From: Polaromonas sp.
GTDB taxonomy: Bacteria; Pseudomonadota; Gammaproteobacteria; Burkholderiales; Burkholderiaceae
Length of the DNA: 64,000 nt
Reading direction: 5' to 3'
NCBI GenBank assembly: GCA_013823505.1
Contig: PNMH01000004.1
Coordinates: 32,501 to 96,500, forward strand
Shown here one piece after another: positions 35,213 through 44,039 of this stretch. The notes beneath the pieces are model-generated. The model was not told the DNA's origin, did no database searches, and saw only the letters and a program-made list of their open reading frames with translations. The position numbers were made by a program, and so were the translations under genes. How positions within the stretch are numbered: the stretch's first letter is position 1; each line of letters opens with the position of its first letter.

Positions 35213-36313
35213 ATGAACGCCCCTGTGCCCGAGACCCTCGTCATTGCCGAAGTGCTGGGCCGTGTCGGCTGCATCACGCTCAACCGCCCCAAGGCCCTCA
35301 ATGCCCTGTCGCTGGAGATGATCCGCAGCATCACGCAGGCTTTGGAGGCCTGGCGCGATGATGATCAAGTGCAGGCGGTCGCGATCCGGGGCGTGAACAA
35401 GGAGGGGCCGTTCGGCAGTTTCTGCGCGGGCGGTGACATCCGCTACTTCCACCAGGCCGCACTCTCGGGCGACGCGTCGCTGGAGGACTTCTTCACCGAA
35501 GAGTACGCCCTCAACCACCTGATCCACACCTACCGCAAGCCCTACATTGCCTTCATGGACGGCATCGTCATGGGCGGTGGCATGGGTATCAGCCAAGGCG
35601 CAAGTCTGCGAATCGTCACCGAGCGCAGCAAGCTCGCCATGCCCGAGACCCACATTGGCCTGTTCCCCGATGTGGGCGGCGGGTACTTCCTGAGCCGTTG
35701 CCCCGGCCGGTTGGGTGAGTACCTTGCGCTCACGGGCCAGGTGCTGGGAGGGCGCGATGCCATGGCTGCTGGCCTGGCCGACGGCTTCATCGATTCCGGC
35801 CGTCTTGCAGGGTTGTGGAACTCGCTCGCACAAACCCCGTTTGAAAACGGCGCAGCGGTGGAGCGCTGGTGCGCCAGCCATTTGAGCATCACGGTGGCCT
35901 CGGGCAGCTGGCCCGCGAAGGACATCGACCGCGTGTTCGGTTTGCCCGACGTGCACGCCATCATCTCCACGCTGGAGTCGGACGACAGCGAATGGGCCAA
36001 GGCCACCGCAGCCACGCTGCGTCACCGTTCCCCGCTGATGCTGCACGTGGTGCTGGAGCAGGTGCGCCGCGCGCGCGGCCTCGGCCTGGCCGACAACCTG
36101 CGCATGGAGCGCGGCATGGTCTACCGCTGCTTCCATTTGCGCCCGGGCGCCGACAGCGAAACCGTGGAAGGCATCCGTGCGTTGGCGGTCGACAAAGACC
36201 ACCAGCCGCGCTGGAACCCCGAGCGCATCGAAGACGTGGGAAGAGGGCAGGTGGCCGCGTTTTTTGAGAGCCCGTGGGCTGCGGACGCGCATCCGCTCCA
36301 GCACCTGCGCTGA
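35213..36313 (+). CDS. 3-hydroxyisobutyryl-CoA hydrolase-like enoyl-CoA hydratase family enzyme
   Basis: Seen: 366 residues from ATG 35213 with GGAAGAA upstream; the frame runs further back but only over the preceding gene. Crotonase fold with oxyanion-hole blocks FCAGGDIRYF (about 68-77) and MDGIVMGGGMGIS (about 113-125), then PETHIGLFPDVGGGYFLSR (about 143-161), the GLFPD version typical of the 3-hydroxyisobutyryl-CoA hydrolase subgroup, with its C-terminal extension (about 260-366). Known: HIBCH acts in valine degradation; other members act as hydratases. The 366-residue length supports the hydrolase group over ordinary 260-residue hydratases. No other valine pathway genes are nearby. Confidence 0.8.
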   Translation: MNAPVPETLVIAEVLGRVGCITLNRPKALNALSLEMIRSITQALEAWRDDDQVQAVAIRGVNKEGPFGSFCAGGDIRYFHQAALSGDASLEDFFTEEYALNHLIHTYRKPYIAFMDGIVMGGGMGISQGASLRIVTERSKLAMPETHIGLFPDVGGGYFLSRCPGRLGEYLALTGQVLGGRDAMAAGLADGFIDSGRLAGLWNSLAQTPFENGAAVERWCASHLSITVASGSWPAKDIDRVFGLPDVHAIISTLESDDSEWAKATAATLRHRSPLMLHVVLEQVRRARGLGLADNLRMERGMVYRCFHLRPGADSETVEGIRALAVDKDHQPRWNPERIEDVGRGQVAAFFESPWAADAHPLQHLR

Positions 36314-36326
36314 AGCTGCAGCGCAG
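36305..36326. terminator. Hairpin between convergent genes
   Basis: CTGCGCTG (36305-36312) and CAGCGCAG (36319-36326) form a perfect 8-bp stem with a 6-base loop, in the gap between the convergent hydrolase gene and smpB. No T-run follows on either strand, so it may be a weak bidirectional terminator or only an RNA 3'-end barrier. Confidence 0.35.
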
Positions 36327-36328
36327 CC

Positions 36329-36823
36329 TCAGCGGTTGCGCGACTTCATGGCGCGGTCCACCTCGCGCTTGCCTTCACGATCCTTGATGGTGTCGCGCTT
36401 GTCGTGCTCGGCCTTGCCCTTGGCCAGCGCCAGATCGCATTTCACTTTGCCGTTCTTCCAGTGCAGGTTGAGCGGCACGAGCGTGTAGCCCTTTTGCTCG
36501 ACCTTCCCGATGAGGCGGCGGATTTCATCCTTGTGCAGCAGCAGTTTTTTGGTGCGCACCGAGTCCGGGCTGATGTGGGTGGACGCTGTGTGCAGCGCAT
36601 TGATCTGACAACCAATGAGGAAGAGCTCGCCGGTGCGGATGACCACATAGCCATCGGTGAGCTGCACCTTGCCTTCGCGCAGGGCTTTCACTTCCCAGCC
36701 TTCGAGCACCATGCCGGCTTCAAAACGCTCCTCGATGGCGTAATTGAAGAACGCCTTCTTGTTGTCGGCGATGCGGCTGTCGAGGCCCTTGGTGGGAGTT
36801 GCTTTGCTGATTTTGGTGGCCAT
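36329..36823 (-). CDS. smpB: SsrA-binding protein SmpB
   Basis: Seen: 164 residues. [46 protein letters not shown] core (residues about 19-60), [17 protein letters not shown] and the basic C-terminal tail [23 protein letters not shown], which enters the mRNA channel as a codon mimic. Known: SmpB with tmRNA rescues stalled ribosomes. No ssrA (tmRNA) gene is apparent beside it. It is divergent from ratA with 48 bases between the starts; the ratA-rnfH neighbours are the usual smpB partners in proteobacteria. Confidence 0.96.
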   Translation of the reverse strand: MATKISKATPTKGLDSRIADNKKAFFNYAIEERFEAGMVLEGWEVKALREGKVQLTDGYVVIRTGELFLIGCQINALHTASTHISPDSVRTKKLLLHKDEIRRLIGKVEQKGYTLVPLNLHWKNGKVKCDLALAKGKAEHDKRDTIKDREGKREVDRAMKSRNR

Positions 36824-36852
36824 GACGCGCGAGGTGCGGCCGTTTCAGGCCA

Positions 36853-36873
36853 ATACAATGCAGTGGATTGTAT
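36853..36873. promoter_or_regulatory. Palindromic pair of -10 elements between smpB and ratA
   Basis: ATACAAT (36853-36859) and ATTGTAT (36867-36873) form a perfect 7-bp inverted repeat with a 7-base centre. Each half contains TACAAT reading inward: rightward at 36854-36859 for ratA, leftward at 36867-36872 for smpB. The smpB leader would be about 37 bases and the ratA leader only a few. Neither -35 matches consensus, so two promoters are inferred from the -10 elements alone; an operator is the alternative. Confidence 0.4.
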
Positions 36874-37318
36874 GAAAACGATTCACAAGTCCGTCCTGCT
36901 CTCCCACAGCGCCCATGAAATGTTCGCGCTGGTCACCAACATCGAGCACTACCCTCAGTTCCTGCCGTGGTGCGATCACGGCGAAGTGCTGGAACTCAAG
37001 GACGACGGCATGCTCGCGCGCGTGGGCATGGCCATCAGCGGATTGCGCCAGAGTTTCACCACCCGCAACACCCACGAGAGCGACCGCAAGGTGCTCATGG
37101 AGCTGGTCGACGGACCTTTCTCCCAGCTCGATGGTGTCTGGGCATTCACACCGTTGGGCGACGGCTCACTGCGCGCGTGCAAGGTGGAGTTCACGCTGAG
37201 CTACGGTTTCTCCAGCAGCACCCTGGCCGCGCTGGTGGGCCCGGTGTTCGACAAGATCGCCGGCAACCTGGTGGACGCGTTTGTCAAACGCGCCGACCAG
37301 GTGTACGGCACCGACTGA
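36872..37318 (+). CDS. ratA: RatA-family START/SRPBCC (CoQ-binding) protein
   Basis: Seen: 148 residues from ATG 36872; the long upstream extension of the frame is antisense to smpB and is rejected. MKTIHKSVLLSHSAHEMFALVTNIEHYPQFLPWCDHGEV-type start (blocks VLLSHSAHEMFALV, YPQFLPWC), MELVDGPFSQLDGVWAF and FDKIAGNLVDAFVKRAD define the polyketide-cyclase/Coq10 family. Known: homologues bind ubiquinone or its precursors (Coq10), and E. coli RatA was reported to block 70S formation. The adjacency to smpB and rnfH (ratB) is the standard arrangement. The message may be nearly leaderless. Confidence 0.9.
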   Translation: MKTIHKSVLLSHSAHEMFALVTNIEHYPQFLPWCDHGEVLELKDDGMLARVGMAISGLRQSFTTRNTHESDRKVLMELVDGPFSQLDGVWAFTPLGDGSLRACKVEFTLSYGFSSSTLAALVGPVFDKIAGNLVDAFVKRADQVYGTD

Positions 37319-37325
37319 GCGCGGC

Positions 37326-37655
37326 ATGCAGATCACCTTGGTGTTTTCGCCGGCCCCGCGCCAGGTGCTGGAGCTCACGGTGCAGGTCGATGAAGCTTGC
37401 ACGGCTCAACGGGCGCTCGAACAGGCAGGCTGGCTGAAGGCGTACCCCGATCTCGGCACGCCGGCCCTCACGCTGGGCGTGTGGGGACGCCGTGCAGGGC
37501 GGGAGCACGTGTTGCGCGAAGGCGATCGGCTGGAGGTCTACCGGTCGTTGCGTGTCGACCCCAAGGTTGCGCGTCGCGAGCGCTTCGTGGGGCAAGGCGC
37601 CCGGGGCACGGGTCTGTTTGCGCGAAGAAAAGCCGGCTCCAAGGCCGGCTACTGA
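37326..37655 (+). CDS. rnfH: RnfH/UPF0125 ubiquitin-like small protein
   Basis: Seen: 109 residues from ATG 37326, 7 bases after the ratA stop. Features: LVFSPAPRQVLELTVQVDEACTA-type start, VWGRRAGREHVLREGDRLEVYRSLRVDPKVARRERF, the RnfH signature. The fold is beta-grasp. Function is uncertain: it was named for proximity to rnf genes, but here, as in E. coli, it sits with ratA and smpB. The last codons overlap an inverted repeat that acts as terminator for the opposing gene. Confidence 0.85.
   Translation: MQITLVFSPAPRQVLELTVQVDEACTAQRALEQAGWLKAYPDLGTPALTLGVWGRRAGREHVLREGDRLEVYRSLRVDPKVARRERFVGQGARGTGLFARRKAGSKAGY
37622..37650 (-). terminator. Leftward intrinsic terminator inside the end of rnfH
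   Basis: AGCCGGC (37631-37637) pairs with GCCGGCT (37644-37650) around a 6-base loop. Read leftward the stem is followed by TTTTCTTC (complement of 37623-37630). It lies 30-50 bases beyond the stop of the leftward DUF4124 gene, within the rnfH coding region. Rightward the following bases are not T-rich. Confidence 0.55.
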
Positions 37656-37678
37656 AATCTTTCAGCTCGGGGGGGTGA

Positions 37679-38218
37679 TCACTGCTTCGGCAGCGGTCCG
37701 CAGTCGCTCTTGATGATGCCTTCCATGCGCTGGGTCTCGGCCGCCTTGGCCTTGTCGTCCATGATCTCGCGCTCGCCCTTGGCATTGGTGGTCGCCAGAC
37801 GCACGCCGGAGTCCATGGTGATCTTGGCCTTGCGCGCACGCTCGCAGTTGTCGGCGCGTGCCTTGGCCACGCGCTCCATCTCGGCTTTCTTCTTGGCCTC
37901 TTCGGCCTGCTCGGCCTGTTTCTTCTTGGCTTCCAGTTCGTTGTCGCGGGCGGGGATTTGCGGCGCGGCTGGCGCTGCGGTGGTCGCGGGCGCTGCTGCA
38001 GGCTCGGCGACCGGTGCAGGCAGCGTCATGCCCGAACCGGGTTTCCTGAGAATGCTCTTGTCGGGGATGCTGGCCGGTGGCGGGGTGTCGCTGAACACCT
38101 TGCGACCCGTGCCGTCGATCCATTGCCATTGGGCCATGGCGGCAGAGCTGCAGGCGAGCAGCAGGCCCATCAACAAGGGGGCGCGCCAGGACAGTTTGAG
38201 GGTGGAGGCTTGTGACAT
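37679..38218 (-). CDS. DUF4124-domain exported protein
   Basis: Seen: 179 residues with a signal peptide (about 1-29: [16 protein letters not shown]). The DUF4124 block [23 protein letters not shown] follows immediately, then an Ala/Pro-rich linker (about 62-88) and a charged coiled-coil-like helix ([23 protein letters not shown]). Two cysteines remain in the mature part (NCERARKAK and SDCGPLP). Known: DUF4124 proteins are small periplasmic proteins of unknown role, common in beta/gammaproteobacteria. It is a single gene divergent from guaB. Confidence 0.85.
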   Translation of the reverse strand: MSQASTLKLSWRAPLLMGLLLACSSAAMAQWQWIDGTGRKVFSDTPPPASIPDKSILRKPGSGMTLPAPVAEPAAAPATTAAPAAPQIPARDNELEAKKKQAEQAEEAKKKAEMERVAKARADNCERARKAKITMDSGVRLATTNAKGEREIMDDKAKAAETQRMEGIIKSDCGPLPKQ

Positions 38219-38362
38219 TTCGCGAGTTTAGCCCTGAGTTTCCGGGCAGTCCTGCTCCGTGGAGGCACAGCGCCGCACCAGCAGACGCAGCGGTGGCTTT
38301 TCCGCACTGAGCGGTCAAGCCAGCGCCTTCCCATACCCGGGTTTGCCCGCAGGGCGGGCGGC

Positions 38363-38368
38363 TACAAT
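38363..38368 (+). promoter_or_regulatory. -10 element of the guaB promoter
   Basis: TACAAT preceded by GGC lies 22 bases before the guaB ATG. The upstream -35 region (TTTGCC at 38342-38347, 15-base spacer) is suboptimal. Support comes mainly from the -10 match and its position before a monocistronic start. Confidence 0.42.
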
Positions 38369-38389
38369 CGACGCTTTTGGAGCTTTCCC

Positions 38390-39859
38390 ATGCGCCTACT
38401 CGGCAAAGCGCTCACCTTCGACGACGTGTTGCTGGTGCCAGCGTACTCCCAGGTCCTGCCCAAGGACACCTCTCTCGCCACCCAGTTTTCCCGCAACATC
38501 CAGCTCAACCTGCCCTTGGTCTCTGCGGCCATGGACACGGTCACCGAAGCCCGTCTGGCGATTGCCATTGCCCAGGAAGGCGGCATCGGCATCATCCACA
38601 AGAACCTCACGCCGCAAGAGCAGGCGGCCCAAGTGGCCAAGGTCAAGCGCTACGAGTCGGGCGTGTTGCGCGACCCGGTGGTGATCTCGCCCTCGACCAC
38701 GATTCGCCAGGTCATGAAGCTCTCGGACGAGCTCGGCATTTCCGGTTTCCCGGTGGTTGAAGCTGGCCGCGTGGTCGGTATCGTCACAGGTCGCGACCTG
38801 CGTTTCGAGACCCGCTACGACCTGCCGGTGAGCGAAATCATGACGCCGCGCGAGCGCCTGATCACCATGCCCGACGGCACCACGCCGGCAGAGGCCAAGA
38901 CCCTGCTCAACAAGCACAAGCTGGAGCGCCTGCTGCTGGTCAACGACGGCTTTGAGCTCAAGGGCCTGATCACGGTGAAAGACATCACCAAACAGCTCAA
39001 CTTCCCCAACGCCGCGCGCGACCCGTCGGGCCGCCTGCGCGTGGGCGCCGCCGTGGGCGTGGGCGAGGGCACCGAAGAGCGCGTGGAAGCGTTGGTCAAA
39101 GCCGGTGTCGACGCCATCGTGGTCGACACCGCGCACGGCCACAGCAAGGGCGTGATCGACCGTGTGCGCTGGGTCAAGCAGAACTACCCGCAGATCGACG
39201 TGATCGGCGGCAACATCGCCACCGGTGGTGCTGCCATGGCGCTGGTTGAGGCGGGTGCCGATGCGGTCAAGGTCGGCATCGGCCCAGGCTCCATCTGCAC
39301 CACCCGCATCGTCGCCGGTGTCGGTGTGCCGCAGATCATGGCCATCGACAGTGTGGCCACCGCGTTGCAGGGCACGGGCGTTCCAATGATTGCCGACGGT
39401 GGCATTCGCTACAGCGGTGACATCGCCAAGGCCATCGCCGCTGGCGCCAACACCGTGATGATGGGTGGCATGTTCGCCGGCACCGAAGAGTCGCCGGGCG
39501 AGATCGTGCTCTACCAGGGCCGCAGCTACAAGGGCTACCGCGGCATGGGCTCCATTGGTGCCATGCAGCAGGGCAGCGCCGACCGCTACTTCCAGGAAAG
39601 CAGCACCGGCAACCCCAACGCCGACAAGTTGGTGCCCGAAGGCATTGAAGGCCGTGTGCCCTACAAGGGTTCGGTCGTGTCCATCATCTTCCAGATGGCC
39701 GGCGGCCTGCGCGCGGCCATGGGTTACTGCGGTTGCCCCAGCATCGAACACATGCGCCACAAGGCGGAGTTCGTCGAGATCACCTCGGCCGGCATCCGCG
39801 AAAGCCACGTGCACGACGTGCAGATCACCAAAGAAGCGCCGAACTACAGAGCAGACTGA
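38390..39859 (+). CDS. guaB: Inosine-5'-monophosphate dehydrogenase GuaB
   Basis: Seen: 489 residues. TIM-barrel halves flank two CBS domains (about 92-205: [20 protein letters not shown] and [25 protein letters not shown]). The catalytic cysteine is in GPGSICTTR (about 300-308), the NAD/IMP loops are [10 protein letters not shown] and [10 protein letters not shown], and the mobile flap is [10 protein letters not shown]. Known: IMP to XMP, the committed step of GMP synthesis. It is separated from guaA by a terminator, so the two may be transcribed separately here despite adjacency. Confidence 0.97.
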   Translation: MRLLGKALTFDDVLLVPAYSQVLPKDTSLATQFSRNIQLNLPLVSAAMDTVTEARLAIAIAQEGGIGIIHKNLTPQEQAAQVAKVKRYESGVLRDPVVISPSTTIRQVMKLSDELGISGFPVVEAGRVVGIVTGRDLRFETRYDLPVSEIMTPRERLITMPDGTTPAEAKTLLNKHKLERLLLVNDGFELKGLITVKDITKQLNFPNAARDPSGRLRVGAAVGVGEGTEERVEALVKAGVDAIVVDTAHGHSKGVIDRVRWVKQNYPQIDVIGGNIATGGAAMALVEAGADAVKVGIGPGSICTTRIVAGVGVPQIMAIDSVATALQGTGVPMIADGGIRYSGDIAKAIAAGANTVMMGGMFAGTEESPGEIVLYQGRSYKGYRGMGSIGAMQQGSADRYFQESSTGNPNADKLVPEGIEGRVPYKGSVVSIIFQMAGGLRAAMGYCGCPSIEHMRHKAEFVEITSAGIRESHVHDVQITKEAPNYRAD

Positions 39860-39875
39860 GCGCCCAAGCGCCCGC

Positions 39876-39900
39876 GGCCGTCCTGATGGACGGCCTTTTT
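39876..39900 (+). terminator. Rho-independent terminator after guaB
   Basis: GGCCGTCC (39876-39883) pairs with GGACGGCC (39888-39895) around TGAT, followed by T5. It lies 17 bases after the guaB stop and 30 before the guaA ATG, so guaA expression would rely on readthrough or on a promoter inside guaB. Confidence 0.85.
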
Positions 39901-39930
39901 GCTTTCTGAACAGCCCAACCAGTTATCACC

Positions 39931-41547
39931 ATGCAGCACCAGAAAATCCTCATCCTCGATTTCGGTTCCCAGGTCACCCAGCTGATTGCCCGCCGCGTGC
40001 GCGAGGCGCACGTGTACTGCGAAGTGCATCCCTGCGACGTGAGCAGCGACTGGGTGCGGGAGTTCGCCGCCGACGGCCAGCTCAAAGGCGTGATCCTCTC
40101 CGGCAGCCACGCCAGCGTCTACGAGGTGGACGACAAAGCACCTGATGCGGTCTATGAGCTGGGCATTCCGGTGCTCGGCATCTGCTACGGCATGCAGACC
40201 ATGGCGCAGCAGCTCGGCGGCAAGGTGGAAGCCGGCAAAACCCGCGAGTTCGGCTACGCCGAGGTGCGCGCCCGCGGCCACACGGCCCTGCTCAAGGGCA
40301 TCGAAGACTTCCACACCCCGGAAGGCTACGGCATGCTCAAGGTGTGGATGAGCCACGGCGACAAGGTCACCGAGCTGCCGCCCGGCTTCAAGCTCATGGC
40401 CAGCACCGACAGCTGCCCGATCGCCGGCATGGCCGACGAAGCACGCCATTTCTATGCCGTGCAGTTCCACCCAGAGGTCACGCACACCGTCCAGGGCCGG
40501 GCGCTGCTGGAGCGCTTCGTGCTCGACATCTGCGCCACGCGGGCCGACTGGGTGATGCGCGACCACATCGAAGAGGCGGTGCAGAAGATCCGCGAGCAGG
40601 TGGGTGACGAAGAGGTCATCCTCGGCCTGTCGGGCGGTGTGGATTCGTCGGTGGCCGCCGCGCTCATTCACCGCGCCATCGGCGACCAGCTCACTTGCGT
40701 GTTCGTCGACCACGGTCTGCTGCGCCTGAACGAGGGCGACATGGTGATGGACATGTTCGTTGGCAAGCTGCACGCCAAGGTGATCCGCGTGGACGCGGCC
40801 GACCAGTTCCTGGGCCACCTGGCCGGCGTGAGCGAACCGGAGGCCAAACGCAAGATCATCGGCCGCGAATTCGTCGAGGTTTTCAAGGCAGAAGCCGCCA
40901 AACTCATTTCAAGTGGTGCATCAACAAAAGGCGCCAAGTGGTTGGCACAAGGCACTATTTACCCGGATGTGATCGAATCCGGCGGCGCCAAGAGCAAGAA
41001 GGCCGTGACCATCAAGAGCCACCACAACGTGGGTGGTCTGCCCGAGCAACTGGGCCTGAAACTGCTGGAGCCGCTGCGCGATCTGTTCAAGGACGAAGTG
41101 CGCGAACTCGGCGTGGCCCTGGGTCTGCCGCACGACATGGTCTACCGCCACCCTTTCCCAGGCCCCGGGCTGGGCGTTCGCATCCTTGGCGAAGTGAAGA
41201 AGGAGTACGCGGATTTGCTGCGCCGGGCCGACGCGATCTTCATCGAAGAACTGCGCTCCACCATCGACCACCCCAGCGGCAAGAGCTGGTACGACCTCAC
41301 CAGCCAGGCCTTCACCGTGTTCCTGCCGGTCAAGAGCGTGGGTGTCATGGGCGATGGCCGCACTTACGACTACGTGGTAGCGCTGCGCGCGGTGCAGACC
41401 AGCGACTTCATGACCGCCGACTGGGCTGAGCTGCCTTACGCGCTGCTCAAGAAAGTGTCCAGCCGCATCATCAACGAGGTGCGCGGCATCAACCGCGTGA
41501 CCTACGACGTGAGCTCCAAGCCGCCGGCCACGATCGAGTGGGAGTGA
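39931..41547 (+). CDS. guaA: GMP synthase (glutamine-hydrolysing) GuaA
   Basis: Seen: 538 residues. Class I glutamine amidotransferase domain (about 5-205) with catalytic Cys in GICYGMQ (about 85) and His/Glu in [12 protein letters not shown]-pyrophosphatase domain with P-loop [10 protein letters not shown] (about 232-241) and DHGLLR; C-terminal dimerisation domain ([26 protein letters not shown] end). Known: converts XMP to GMP. It is longer than E. coli GuaA (525) owing to a short insert near residue 325-345 ([13 protein letters not shown]). Confidence 0.97.
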   Translation: MQHQKILILDFGSQVTQLIARRVREAHVYCEVHPCDVSSDWVREFAADGQLKGVILSGSHASVYEVDDKAPDAVYELGIPVLGICYGMQTMAQQLGGKVEAGKTREFGYAEVRARGHTALLKGIEDFHTPEGYGMLKVWMSHGDKVTELPPGFKLMASTDSCPIAGMADEARHFYAVQFHPEVTHTVQGRALLERFVLDICATRADWVMRDHIEEAVQKIREQVGDEEVILGLSGGVDSSVAAALIHRAIGDQLTCVFVDHGLLRLNEGDMVMDMFVGKLHAKVIRVDAADQFLGHLAGVSEPEAKRKIIGREFVEVFKAEAAKLISSGASTKGAKWLAQGTIYPDVIESGGAKSKKAVTIKSHHNVGGLPEQLGLKLLEPLRDLFKDEVRELGVALGLPHDMVYRHPFPGPGLGVRILGEVKKEYADLLRRADAIFIEELRSTIDHPSGKSWYDLTSQAFTVFLPVKSVGVMGDGRTYDYVVALRAVQTSDFMTADWAELPYALLKKVSSRIINEVRGINRVTYDVSSKPPATIEWE

Positions 41548-41559
41548 GGTAACCGCCTC

Positions 41560-42318
41560 GTGGGCGAGCAGCTCGACCGCCAGCTCGGCCTGCTGCGTTC
41601 GCTGCTGGTCTACCGGGCGATACCGTGGCGCGGCATGCAGTTGCGGCGGTTCTACCGGCGTTTTTTGCCACCCCAAGGGTTGGCGTTTGACGTGGGAGCG
41701 CACGCCGGCAACCGGGTGGCTGCGTTTCGCCAGCTGGGCGCGCGGGTGGTGGCGCTGGAGCCGCAGGCCGATTTTTTGCACCTGCTTCAGCGGCGCTTCG
41801 GCGCTGATTCTCAAGTGACCTTGCTGCCTCAGGCGCTGGGCCGTGCGCCGGGTCAGGCGCGTTTGATGGCCAGTCCGCGCACGCCCACGGTGGCCACACT
41901 CTCCAGCGACTTCGTTGAACGCGCAGGAGCGGCGCCGTCGTTTCGCGGCGTGCAGTGGCTGGCGGGGCCAATGGTGGAGGTGACCACGCTGGACGCCTTG
42001 ATCGCCACACACGGCGTTCCCGACTTCGTGAAGATCGACGTGGAAGGCTTCGAGCTGGAGGTTCTCATGGGACTGAGCCAGCCGGTGCCCGCGGTTTCAT
42101 TCGAGTTCGTGCCGGCGGTGCGCGATGTGGCCCTGGGTTGCGTCGACCGGCTGGAGACCCTGGCAGGCGTTGGGCGCTACTGGTACGCCGTGTCGCTGGG
42201 TGAACGGCTGCGCCTCTTGCAGCCGGAGGGCGAGGCGGCCGACGCCATGCGCACCTGGCTGCGCGCCATGCCGACCGATGGCCCGTCGGGCGACGTGCAC
42301 GCCTGGCTGGCGCCTTGA
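41560..42318 (+). CDS. FkbM-family SAM methyltransferase
   Basis: Seen: 252 residues from GTG 41560, 12 bases after the guaA stop. SAM motif I FDVGAHAGNRVAAFRQLGA (about 44-62), acidic motif VVALEPQADF, then VEVTTLDALIATHGVPDFVKIDVEGFELEVLMG (about 138-172), the FkbM signature VKIDVEG. Known: FkbM enzymes O-methylate sugars, polyketides or other small molecules. It converges on the membrane sulfatase gene with a 2-base gap, so it borders the unusual 42-50 kb cluster but is oriented with guaA. Whether it belongs to the cluster or only neighbours it is unclear. Confidence 0.82.
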   Translation: MGEQLDRQLGLLRSLLVYRAIPWRGMQLRRFYRRFLPPQGLAFDVGAHAGNRVAAFRQLGARVVALEPQADFLHLLQRRFGADSQVTLLPQALGRAPGQARLMASPRTPTVATLSSDFVERAGAAPSFRGVQWLAGPMVEVTTLDALIATHGVPDFVKIDVEGFELEVLMGLSQPVPAVSFEFVPAVRDVALGCVDRLETLAGVGRYWYAVSLGERLRLLQPEGEAADAMRTWLRAMPTDGPSGDVHAWLAP

Positions 42319-42320
42319 TG

Positions 42321-44039
42321 TCAGGAGCCAGGCGGCGAATGGTCCGTTGATGTGGCCGCGCCCGGTGGGTGGGCCACATGCTCGATGCCCAGGGCTTCGT
42401 GGGCAGCTGGCGCATCGAAGGCGTTCAGAAAGACCGAGGTCAGTCTGGGCATGGTCCCCAGCGCCTTGGCCGGTGGCGTGAGGCCGGGCACAAAGCCGCT
42501 GCCCAACAGGCGTTGCAACAGCGCGGGATCGTCGGCAACCACGTGCACCGGCACGTCCCACGATGCGCCCTGACCACTCACCAAGGCCGGCGGCTGGTGG
42601 TCGCCCACGATGATCATCAACAGGGCATGGGGCGCCCGATGGCGCAGGTAATCCGCCATCCACGTGTGCTGGTACCGCATGCTCTGGAGGTAGGGCAGGA
42701 GGGGCTGCCGCAGCGAGGCATCGACGGCCTGTGCATCCGCCACCTCGGCGGGCTTGTAGGCGTCGGCTGTGGTCAAAGTGGGCCAATCGGTCACCAGCGG
42801 CGCGAGCGGATGGAAAGGGGCATGGGTGCTGGTGGTGGGGAACACGACCAGGCGCGGCGGGCGTGCCACCGTGCGGTCGAGTTCCTGCGCCTGCAACAGC
42901 GCCATGGCGGCCTGGTCCGGGATGCGCCAGTAGCCGAAGTCAAGGCCCCGGTAGCCGATGCCGGCATCGTTGGCCAGGCGGTCGAAGCCGTAAAAGGCGC
43001 CTTCGGGCCAGGGCTGCTTGAGGCCGGGCATCCACCCCACCGTGCGGTAGCCATGGCGGGCGAAATGGCGCACCAGCGTGGGCCGCTGGCTGGTCATCAG
43101 GAGGTCGTTGTCGGCTGGGTCGGAGGTGTCCACACCACTGAGCAGCGCGGCGTGTGACAGCCAGGACGAGCCGCCGAAGGTGGGCGCCGTCACGCGGGCC
43201 GAGACCACGAAGCGGCCGCTGGACTCGATGGCCTGCGCCAGCTCGGCGCGTGGCGCTTGCAGCGCGGCGGCCTGCGCGGCGTCGTCGAAGGTGATGGCGC
43301 CGTAAGACTCGGCAAACACCAGCAGCACATCGGCCGGACCTTTGGCGCCGACCAGACCGGACAGGTCGCCGTCAAACGCGGGGCTAGGCCCCAGCGCGGC
43401 GCGCGTCCGCCCTGGCAGCCACACCTGGGCCAGCAGCTGGCCCTGCTGCACCAGCGTCGGGGTGATGGGCAGCGAGAAAAACCAGCGCGTGTCGCGCTGG
43501 TCCGGCACGTAGGCGGAAAAAATCAGCGTGCAGGCCGCTGCACCCGACAGCAGCCAGGGCCGTGGGCGTTCCCAGGCGAGGCTCAGAGCCAGCGCGACGA
43601 TGGCGCGGCGCACGATCCAGCCGAGCAGCAGCGTGCCGATGAGCAGCGCCAGCACGACCGCCGCCACTTGCCAGGCGGGCCAGGACTGTGCGGCCACGCG
43701 CAGCAACTCGCCCGCGTGGCGACCGTCCCAGTAGAGGTTGATCGGGCGTCCCATCACGGCGGGCGCGGTGACGTTGGCGTACCGCACCAGCACCAGGGCC
43801 ACGAAGCCCACGGTCCAGAGCCAGGCGGAGCGGGACGACAGCCCGCCGCGCCGGGCCACCCAGGCCATCAGCACCACCACGCCCAGGCACAGCTCGAACG
43901 ACAGGCGCGGCATGTAGGCCACGCCGAAACCGGGCCAGCGGTTCTCGAACGTGAGCAGCGTGTTGAGCAGCCCGAAGGCGAGCGCGAAACGCAGCAGCCA
44001 GCCCAGCGCCGATGGCGCAGCTTCCTGCGCCGACCTCAC
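42321..44039 (-). CDS. LTA-synthase-like membrane sulfatase/phosphotransferase
   Basis: Seen: 572 residues from GTG 44039, coupled to the yceI stop (GTGA). About five N-terminal membrane segments (LRFALAFGLLNTLLTF, LCLGVVVLMAWVA, LWTVGFVALVLVRYA, WQVAAVVLALLIGTLLLGWIV, WLLSGAAACTLIFSAYV), then an alkaline-phosphatase-superfamily catalytic domain from about 235: DVLLVFAESYG, APTFGGSSWLSHAALLSG (probable Thr/Ser nucleophile region), STHAPFHP and the metal motif IIVGDHQPPA. Known: this layout transfers phosphoglycerol or phosphoethanolamine, as in LTA synthase, OpgB and EptA. Inference: it decorates an envelope glycan or lipid, perhaps the product of the neighbouring CDP-alcohol phosphatidyltransferase. 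The acceptor is unknown. Confidence 0.78.
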   Translation of the reverse strand: MRSAQEAAPSALGWLLRFALAFGLLNTLLTFENRWPGFGVAYMPRLSFELCLGVVVLMAWVARRGGLSSRSAWLWTVGFVALVLVRYANVTAPAVMGRPINLYWDGRHAGELLRVAAQSWPAWQVAAVVLALLIGTLLLGWIVRRAIVALALSLAWERPRPWLLSGAAACTLIFSAYVPDQRDTRWFFSLPITPTLVQQGQLLAQVWLPGRTRAALGPSPAFDGDLSGLVGAKGPADVLLVFAESYGAITFDDAAQAAALQAPRAELAQAIESSGRFVVSARVTAPTFGGSSWLSHAALLSGVDTSDPADNDLLMTSQRPTLVRHFARHGYRTVGWMPGLKQPWPEGAFYGFDRLANDAGIGYRGLDFGYWRIPDQAAMALLQAQELDRTVARPPRLVVFPTTSTHAPFHPLAPLVTDWPTLTTADAYKPAEVADAQAVDASLRQPLLPYLQSMRYQHTWMADYLRHRAPHALLMIIVGDHQPPALVSGQGASWDVPVHVVADDPALLQRLLGSGFVPGLTPPAKALGTMPRLTSVFLNAFDAPAAHEALGIEHVAHPPGAATSTDHSPPGS

